A program made the position numbers and the translations under genes. DNA of 49,268 nucleotides from positions 1 through 49,268 of the forward strand of contig JAJFGF010000052.1 in assembly GCA_021776245.1 (NCBI GenBank), given 5' to 3'. How positions within the stretch are numbered: position 1 is the first letter of the stretch; the number at the start of each line of letters is the position of its first letter. The notes below the pieces were generated by a model that was not told the origin of the DNA, did not search any database, and was given only the letters and a program-made list of their open reading frames with translations. Source of the DNA: Hyphococcus sp. (GTDB lineage: Bacteria; Pseudomonadota; Alphaproteobacteria; Caulobacterales; Parvularculaceae). This document shows, piece after piece, positions 44,234-49,268 of this stretch.

Positions 44234-45094
44234 TTAAGCCGAGGCGGCCTCAACCGCCGGCGCGGCGGCTGGCGTTTCGGCCTTCTTTTCAGCGGCGGGC
44301 TCGGCCGCCGCTTCTGTTGCCGGCGTTTCAGCCGCCGGCATTTCGTCAAGCGCAGGCTCGACCGGCGCTTCTTCGGCGGCGCCAATATCAACGCCGAGCG
44401 CAGCCTGGCTTTCACCAATACCATCGATCACCGCATCAGCGACAAGATCACAATAAAGCGCAATCGCGCGCGAAGCGTCATCATTGCCCGGAATGACAAT
44501 ATCAACACTGTCCGGGCTGCAATTTGTATCGACCACAGCAATCACCGGAATGCCGAGTTTTCTGGCCTCCTGGATCGCGATCGATTCTTTTTTCACGTCG
44601 ATCACAAAAATCAGGCTTGGCAGGCCGCCCATTTCCCTGATGCCGCCAAGCGACGCCTCCAGCTTGTCGCGCTCGCGGGTCAGCTGCAGCTGTTCTTTTT
44701 TGGTAAGGCCCATGCCGCCGCCTTCGAGACGTTCTTCCATCTCTTTAAGCTTGCGGATCGAGTTTGAAATAGTTTGCCAATTGGTCAGCGTACCGCCGAG
44801 CCAGCGCACATTCATATAATATTGTGCGCAACGCTTTGCAGCTTCAGCGACCGGGCCCTGCGCCTGACGCTTGGTGCCGACAAAAAGAACGCGGCCGCCG
44901 CCCGCGACAACGTCGCGAACTTTTACCAGCGCCTGGTGCAGCAACGGCACCGTTTGCGACAAATCAACGATATGAATCCCGTTGCGGTCGCCAAAGATGT
45001 AAGATTTCATCTTTGGGTCCCAGCGATGGGTTTGATGTCCGAAATGGACGCCAGCTTCCAGAAGCTGGCGCATAGAAAATTCTGGCAGCGCCAT
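44234..45094 (-). CDS. rpsB: 30S ribosomal protein S2
   Basis: A 286-residue protein. The S2 core covers residues 1-230 ([20 protein letters not shown] at the start, [46 protein letters not shown]). The last 55 residues are an Ala/Glu/Pro-rich tail, common in alphaproteobacterial S2 but absent in E. coli. GAAGGAGACT lies upstream of the ATG. A structured leader precedes it. Confidence 0.97.
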   Translation of the reverse strand: MALPEFSMRQLLEAGVHFGHQTHRWDPKMKSYIFGDRNGIHIVDLSQTVPLLHQALVKVRDVVAGGGRVLFVGTKRQAQGPVAEAAKRCAQYYMNVRWLGGTLTNWQTISNSIRKLKEMEERLEGGGMGLTKKEQLQLTRERDKLEASLGGIREMGGLPSLIFVIDVKKESIAIQEARKLGIPVIAVVDTNCSPDSVDIVIPGNDDASRAIALYCDLVADAVIDGIGESQAALGVDIGAAEEAPVEPALDEMPAAETPATEAAAEPAAEKKAETPAAAPAVEAASA

Positions 45095-45114
45095 CTGCGT
45101 AGTCTCCTTCAGTT

Positions 45115-45190
45115 TTTCCGCCGCGGCGCGCTATATGCCCGATGAGCTTAAATCAGCCCAGTGGACCACTGAGGATTGCGCCGCGTGTGA
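45115..45190 (-). promoter_or_regulatory. Structured leader of rpsB mRNA
   Basis: An 8-bp stem (CGCGGCGC 45122-45129 with GCGCCGCG 45178-45185) encloses a 48-base loop containing a CAGTGG/CCACTG hairpin with a one-base loop (45159-45171). The stem base is seven bases from the rpsB ribosome binding site. Autoregulation by S2 binding a leader RNA is known in other bacteria; here it is inferred from structure and position only. Confidence 0.45.
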
Positions 45191-45276
45191 GATGGCGGGC
45201 CGTATACGCCCTCTTTGGCGATTGTGCAACCGCAGCAAACCGGACAGCTTAGGCGCACATCTTCCATAACGCCGTC

Positions 45277-45294
45277 ATTGCGGGCCCCCGCAAT
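45277..45294 (-). terminator. Hairpin downstream of dnaE
   Basis: A perfect 8-bp stem ATTGCGGG/CCCGCAAT with a two-base loop follows the dnaE stop by 45 bases. No T-run follows in the transcript sense, so it is a weak candidate for a terminator. Confidence 0.35.
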
Positions 45295-45339
45295 AATGAT
45301 TTTCGGTTTCTCGCGCGGCTTTCAACTCCCGATCCCGCC

Positions 45340-48300
45340 CTACACCAGTTCCACGTCAGCCACGCCTTCAACCCCTTTGAGCGCACCGCGCATGGCAGGG
45401 GTGCAGGCGGCGACGCCCGGCAGCGTCACCTCGACCTCGCGCCCGGTTTCCGGCAGGCGCATGGCGATAATCACCGCGCCGCCCTCTTTGGCGGTGGCCG
45501 GTTTGACGCCTGCGAGACGGCGCTTGACCCCCTCTAACGCCGTCGGTGCGGTGATCGAGATCCGCAGCTGCGTCGCAGCAGCGGCGGCGGCCAGTTCAAG
45601 GCTGCGCATGCCCTCGCAGGTAAAGCGGGTCTCGCCATCGCGATCCTCGACGGTCACCGAGGCGAGCACCAGCATGCCCGGTTCCAGGAGATCGCGCGCA
45701 GCATCGAGGGTTTCGGAAAACGCCGTGACTTCAAATTCGCCGGTGGCGTCAGAAATCTCGATCCAGGCAAAGGGCTTTCCGGTCTTGGAACGGCGATTGC
45801 GCACTGTGCGAATGACGCCGGCCATCTGAAAACCGGATTTGCCGGCAGATTTCGCCCGCTCGACGGCCTCAACATAAGTCACCACATTTAGGCGCTTTAA
45901 TTCGCGGTCGTAATCATCGAGCGGATGGCCGGAGAAATAAAACCCGACAGCGACACGCTCTTCGTCAAGGCGGATTTGCGCAATCCAGTCTTCGGCTTCA
46001 ATGAGCTTCGGTTTGCTCAGCGCCGGCGCAGATTCGAGGGCAAAAAGCCCGCCCTGATTGCTGGTGCGCTCTTCAGCGATCGCAGCCGATGTGCGGATCA
46101 ACAATTCCGCCGACGCGAGCGCCTGAGCCCGCGACGCGCACAGCCCGTCAAAGGCGCCGGCGCGGCTGAGATTTTCAATCGCCCGTTTGCCGACGGATTT
46201 TAAATCAACCCGCTCGGCAAAATCCATCAGATCGGTAAAAACCCCGGTCTGGCGCCGCACCTCAGCGATATGCACCATGGCCGCCTCGCCGACATTTTTG
46301 ACCGCCGACAGCGCATAAACAATTGCGCCGTCCTTGACCGAAAAATCCGCTTGGGAATGATTGACGTGGGGCGGCAGGACTTCGACTTCGGTGCGCCGCG
46401 CCTCTTTTAAAAAGACCGCAAGCTTGTCGGTATTGGCGCGGTCGAGGGACATTGAGGCGGCAAGGAATTCCGCCGGATAATTGGCCTTCAGCCAGGCGGT
46501 TTGATAGGCGATATAGGCGTAGGCTGCAGCGTGGGATTTATTAAAACCATAGCCCGCAAATTTCTGCACGAGATCAAAAATTGACGACGCCTTTTTAGCC
46601 TCAACGCCTTTTTCTTCGGCGCCGTCGATAAACCGCTTGCGCTGTTTATCCATCTCTTCTTTTTTCTTCTTGCCCATGGCGCGGCGCAACAGATCGGCCT
46701 CGCCGAGGGAGTAGCCGGAAAGGATCTGCGCGATCTGCATCACCTGTTCCTGATAGATGATGACGCCGTAGGTTTCTTTGAGGACGTCTTCGAGCATCGG
46801 ATGGAGATAATCCGGATGCTGACGGCCCTGCTTGCGTTCAATATAGGTCGGGATGTTTTCCATCGGTCCCGGCCGGTAGAGCGAGACCAGCGCGATAATA
46901 TCTTCAAGCGTGTCGGGCTTTAACGAGCGCAACGTCGAACGCATGCCCGTGCTTTCCAGCTGGAAGACGCCGACCGCATTGCCCTCACCGAGCATTTCGA
47001 AGGTTTTTTCGTCATCAAGAGGGACATTGCTCATATCGAGCGTCGCGCCGAGATCGCCGGCCATGGCGACCGCGCGGTCAATCACGGTGAGGGTTTTAAG
47101 ACCCAAAAAGTCAAATTTGACGAGCCCCGCCGGCTCCACCCATTTCATATTGAACTGGGTCGCCGGCATATCCGAACGCGGATCGCGATAGAGCGGCACC
47201 AGCTCTTGCAGGGGCCGGTCGCCGATCACAACGCCCGCCGCATGGGTCGAAGCGTGGCGATAAAGCCCTTCGAGCTTCAGCGCCTTTTCAAGACAGGCGG
47301 CGACCGCCTCGTCTTCTTTTTGGAGTTCTCGAAGACGCGGTTCGGTTTGCAGCGCCTCGGCAAGGGTCACCGGGTTGGCTGGGTTATTCGGCACCAGCTT
47401 GCAGATGCGGTCCACGTGACCAAACGACATATTCAGGACACGGCCCACATCGCGCAAGACAGCCCGGGCCTGCAGCTTACCAAAGGTGATGATCTGCGCA
47501 ACGCGGTCGCGGCCGTATTTTTCCTGAACGTAACGGATTACCTCGTCGCGCCGGTCCTGACAGAAATCGATATCGAAGTCAGGCATCGATACCCGCTCGG
47601 GATTCAGGAATCGTTCAAACAGCAGGCCAAACCGCAACGGATCAAGATCAGTGATGGTCAACGCCCATGCGACAACGGAGCCCGCGCCCGAACCCCTGCC
47701 CGGCCCCACCGGAATCGCCTCGCCCTTCGCCCATTTGATAAAATCGGCAACGATCAGAAAGTAACCGGGAAATCCCATGGAATTGATGATGTCGAGTTCG
47801 GTTTTCAGCCGCGCCCAATAAACCTCCTCGGGTTCGGCGAGCTCGATCATCCGTAGACGCTCTTTTAATCCTTCGCGCGCCTGGCGCTCAAGCTCCATCG
47901 CTTCGGCTTTGATGGTTTCGTCATGGTCCGCTTCAGCGCCCGCCTCAACAAAACGCGGCAGAATCGGATCATGAAAGCGCGGCCGGAAGGCGCAACGGCG
48001 GGCAATTTCAATCGTATTTTCAATGGCTTCAGGCAGATCGCCAAAAAGCGCATTCATTTCTGCAGTGGTTTTGAAATAATGATCGGGCGTTACCTTGCGA
48101 CGCTCGTCCTGATGCACATAGGCGCCCTCGGCGATGCAGAGGAGCGCATCATGGGCTTCATAATCAGCAGGCGTTGGAAAGAACGGCTCGTTGGTTGCGA
48201 CAATCGGCAGCTCAAGCTCATAGGCGAGATCGATGATCTCGACTTCAATGCTTTCGTTATCGCGCGCTTCATGGCGCTGTAACTCAACATAAAGCCGATC

Positions 48301-48804
48301 GGGAAAAAGCCGGTTGAGTTTGTCGAGCGCTAAACGCGCTTCTTCAGGGCGGCCTTCGCGCAGCAGGCGATCCACCGGTCCGTCATAGCCGCCGGTCAAA
48401 CAAATCAGCCCGTCGCTATTGCCCTCAAGGCGGGAAAGCAAAGCGCATGGTCCCTCGTCGGAGGCTGAGTCCAAAAACGCAGCGCTGGTCAGCTTTAAAA
48501 GATTTTCATAGCCCGCTTCCGATTGCGCCAGCAGAACCAGCGACGGCGGATGGGCGCCGCGCGCGAGTTTCGAGGCGAAATCTTCCGGCGCAAAAGCCTG
48601 TTCGATGCCAATGATCGGCTGAACGCCGCCGCCGGCGAGCGTCGTTGAAACCTCCAGCGCGCCGAAAAGATTATTGGTGTCGGTGACGGCAACTGCGGGC
48701 ATTTTATGCCTGATGCACAGATCTTTCAGGCGATCGACCGGGATCGCGCCTTCAGAAAGCGAATAGGCCGAATGCAGATGAAGATGAATGAACGGGGCTG
48801 ACAC
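45340..48804 (-). CDS. dnaE: DNA polymerase III subunit alpha
   Basis: A 1154-residue replicative polymerase, a normal length for DnaE1. The PHP domain begins FIHLHLHSAYSLSEGAIP. The palm has SMPDFDIDFCQDRRDEVIRY with the catalytic Asp residues, and the conserved block GYGFNKSHAAAYAYIAYQTA lies in the fingers. A tandem helix-hairpin-helix segment and an OB fold (GKPFAWIEISDATGEFEVTA) follow. The gene leads the long minus-strand housekeeping run, 245 bases before rpsB. Confidence 0.97.
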   Translation of the reverse strand: MSAPFIHLHLHSAYSLSEGAIPVDRLKDLCIRHKMPAVAVTDTNNLFGALEVSTTLAGGGVQPIIGIEQAFAPEDFASKLARGAHPPSLVLLAQSEAGYENLLKLTSAAFLDSASDEGPCALLSRLEGNSDGLICLTGGYDGPVDRLLREGRPEEARLALDKLNRLFPDRLYVELQRHEARDNESIEVEIIDLAYELELPIVATNEPFFPTPADYEAHDALLCIAEGAYVHQDERRKVTPDHYFKTTAEMNALFGDLPEAIENTIEIARRCAFRPRFHDPILPRFVEAGAEADHDETIKAEAMELERQAREGLKERLRMIELAEPEEVYWARLKTELDIINSMGFPGYFLIVADFIKWAKGEAIPVGPGRGSGAGSVVAWALTITDLDPLRFGLLFERFLNPERVSMPDFDIDFCQDRRDEVIRYVQEKYGRDRVAQIITFGKLQARAVLRDVGRVLNMSFGHVDRICKLVPNNPANPVTLAEALQTEPRLRELQKEDEAVAACLEKALKLEGLYRHASTHAAGVVIGDRPLQELVPLYRDPRSDMPATQFNMKWVEPAGLVKFDFLGLKTLTVIDRAVAMAGDLGATLDMSNVPLDDEKTFEMLGEGNAVGVFQLESTGMRSTLRSLKPDTLEDIIALVSLYRPGPMENIPTYIERKQGRQHPDYLHPMLEDVLKETYGVIIYQEQVMQIAQILSGYSLGEADLLRRAMGKKKKEEMDKQRKRFIDGAEEKGVEAKKASSIFDLVQKFAGYGFNKSHAAAYAYIAYQTAWLKANYPAEFLAASMSLDRANTDKLAVFLKEARRTEVEVLPPHVNHSQADFSVKDGAIVYALSAVKNVGEAAMVHIAEVRRQTGVFTDLMDFAERVDLKSVGKRAIENLSRAGAFDGLCASRAQALASAELLIRTSAAIAEERTSNQGGLFALESAPALSKPKLIEAEDWIAQIRLDEERVAVGFYFSGHPLDDYDRELKRLNVVTYVEAVERAKSAGKSGFQMAGVIRTVRNRRSKTGKPFAWIEISDATGEFEVTAFSETLDAARDLLEPGMLVLASVTVEDRDGETRFTCEGMRSLELAAAAAATQLRISITAPTALEGVKRRLAGVKPATAKEGGAVIIAMRLPETGREVEVTLPGVAACTPAMRGALKGVEGVADVELV

Positions 48805-48920
48805 TTAAATACGGACTCCTATAGGCGAGCCCCCAGGCCGGCAACTCACGGGACCGGAGGCAGGATTAGGCCACGCACAGAGCACGGCCAAAGGCAGACA
48901 GGACCAAAGAATCCCCTGGC

Positions 48921-49016
48921 TCAGGCCCCCAATAACGCGCCCCACATCTGCGCCGCGCCAATCACCATGATGAGTACGCCGAGTCCGACGACATCGCGCA
49001 AGGTTTCGTTTTCCAT
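48921..49016 (-). CDS. 31-residue membrane micropeptide
   Basis: A short gene with AGGGAGA seven bases before its ATG encodes MENETLRDVVGLGVLIMVIG followed by AAQMWGALLGA. One membrane helix (about residues 9-29) is predicted, with the acidic N-terminus outside the helix. The family is unknown to me. The well-spaced ribosome binding site and clean hydrophobic pattern favour a real product over chance. It is upstream of and codirectional with dnaE. Confidence 0.55.
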   Translation of the reverse strand: MENETLRDVVGLGVLIMVIGAAQMWGALLGA

Positions 49017-49193
49017 AACGTTTCTCCCTGGGCTTTTCCTGCCCGTTGTTCGTCTTTTGTTCTATATTCCTGTTTTGTTCTCATGGCAAGTGAATAATAT
49101 TGGGGGGTTTTTAGAGCATTTCGCGTTCGAATAGAGTCGACAGGGATTCCCTGGGCTTGCGAAGTGTGATTCCTGCTTGTCAGGAGGTTCGCC

Positions 49194-49268
49194 ATGCCAA
49201 AGAGCTATTCACTTGATCTTCGCACCCGCGTTCATGCGTTTGTCGAAGCTGGCCATTCTCGTCGTGCG
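49194..49268 (+). CDS. IS630-family transposase, N-terminal part (cut by window edge)
   Basis: Twenty-five codons are visible with AGGAGG six bases upstream. The peptide begins MPKSYSLDLRTRVHAFVEAG, matching the helix-turn-helix start of IS630-family transposases. The DDE catalytic domain lies beyond the window. The upstream 90 bases, containing the palindrome CAGGGATTCCCTG (49141-49153), probably include the left end of the element, but its exact terminus and TA target duplication cannot be fixed. Confidence 0.85.
   Translation, partial: MPKSYSLDLRTRVHAFVEAGHSRRA

Noticed and set aside
48962-49195. Minus-strand 77-residue frame
   Set aside because: It starts within the IS630 end and has no hydrophobic or domain pattern; the 31-residue frame on the same strand has the better ribosome binding site.
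1-49268. CRISPR array or multi-gene defence island
   Set aside because: No evenly spaced direct repeats, cas genes or recognisable defence operon were seen; the only defence-type domain is the single TIR head.

Overview
The window reads as chromosomal DNA of an alphaproteobacterium of moderately high GC. The evidence is the gene order dnaE, rpsB, tsf, pyrH, frr, uppS, cdsA, dxr, rseP, bamA, skp, lpxD, fabZ, lpxA, lpxI, lpxB, the use of LpxI, the Ala/Glu-rich tail on ribosomal protein S2, a TonB-dependent receptor, and several intergenic palindromic repeats of alphaproteobacterial type. A Parvularculales or Hyphomonadales relative is my guess; the sequence alone does not prove it.

The left part (1 to about 25 kb) is accessory. 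It opens inside an IS110-family transposase (minus strand). The stretch upstream of that gene folds like a bridge-RNA region and abuts a palindromic repeat. Next come a lipoprotein plus small partner, an HLD-I type haloalkane dehalogenase, a secreted protein, a scar of two gene remnants, a GNAT acetyltransferase, a secreted gamma-glutamyltranspeptidase, a TetR regulator divergent from a membrane protein, a TIR-TolB-TPR membrane protein, an MFS transporter and an SDR dehydrogenase. An MBOAT plus SGNH-like O-acyltransferase pair, an M17 aminopeptidase with a signal peptide, a TonB receptor, an MBL-fold hydrolase, an HD-domain protein, three tandem paralogous two-helix membrane proteins and a GT2 glycosyltransferase follow.

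The middle (26 to 29.7 kb) holds nusG and secE, cut off from the rplK side, then a secreted glycosidase-like protein, tRNA-Trp, and a second, damaged tRNA-Trp copy carrying an 11-bp hairpin in its variable region.

The right part (29.7 to 48.8 kb) is one long minus-strand housekeeping block. It runs from replication (dnaE) and translation (rpsB, tsf, frr) through UMP kinase and isoprenoid, undecaprenyl and phospholipid synthesis (dxr, uppS, cdsA) to envelope stress and outer membrane assembly (rseP, bamA, skp) and lipid A synthesis (lpxD, fabZ, lpxA, lpxI, lpxB). Many junctions overlap by 1 to 4 bases, or by 29 bases at uppS/cdsA, indicating coupled expression. Upstream of dnaE are a 31-residue micropeptide gene and the start of an IS630-family transposase, so transposases cut both window edges.

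I see no CRISPR array, rRNA, phage module or replication origin. The most unusual signals are the IS110 upstream region, the duplicated tRNA-Trp, the nested palindromic repeats and the structured rpsB leader.
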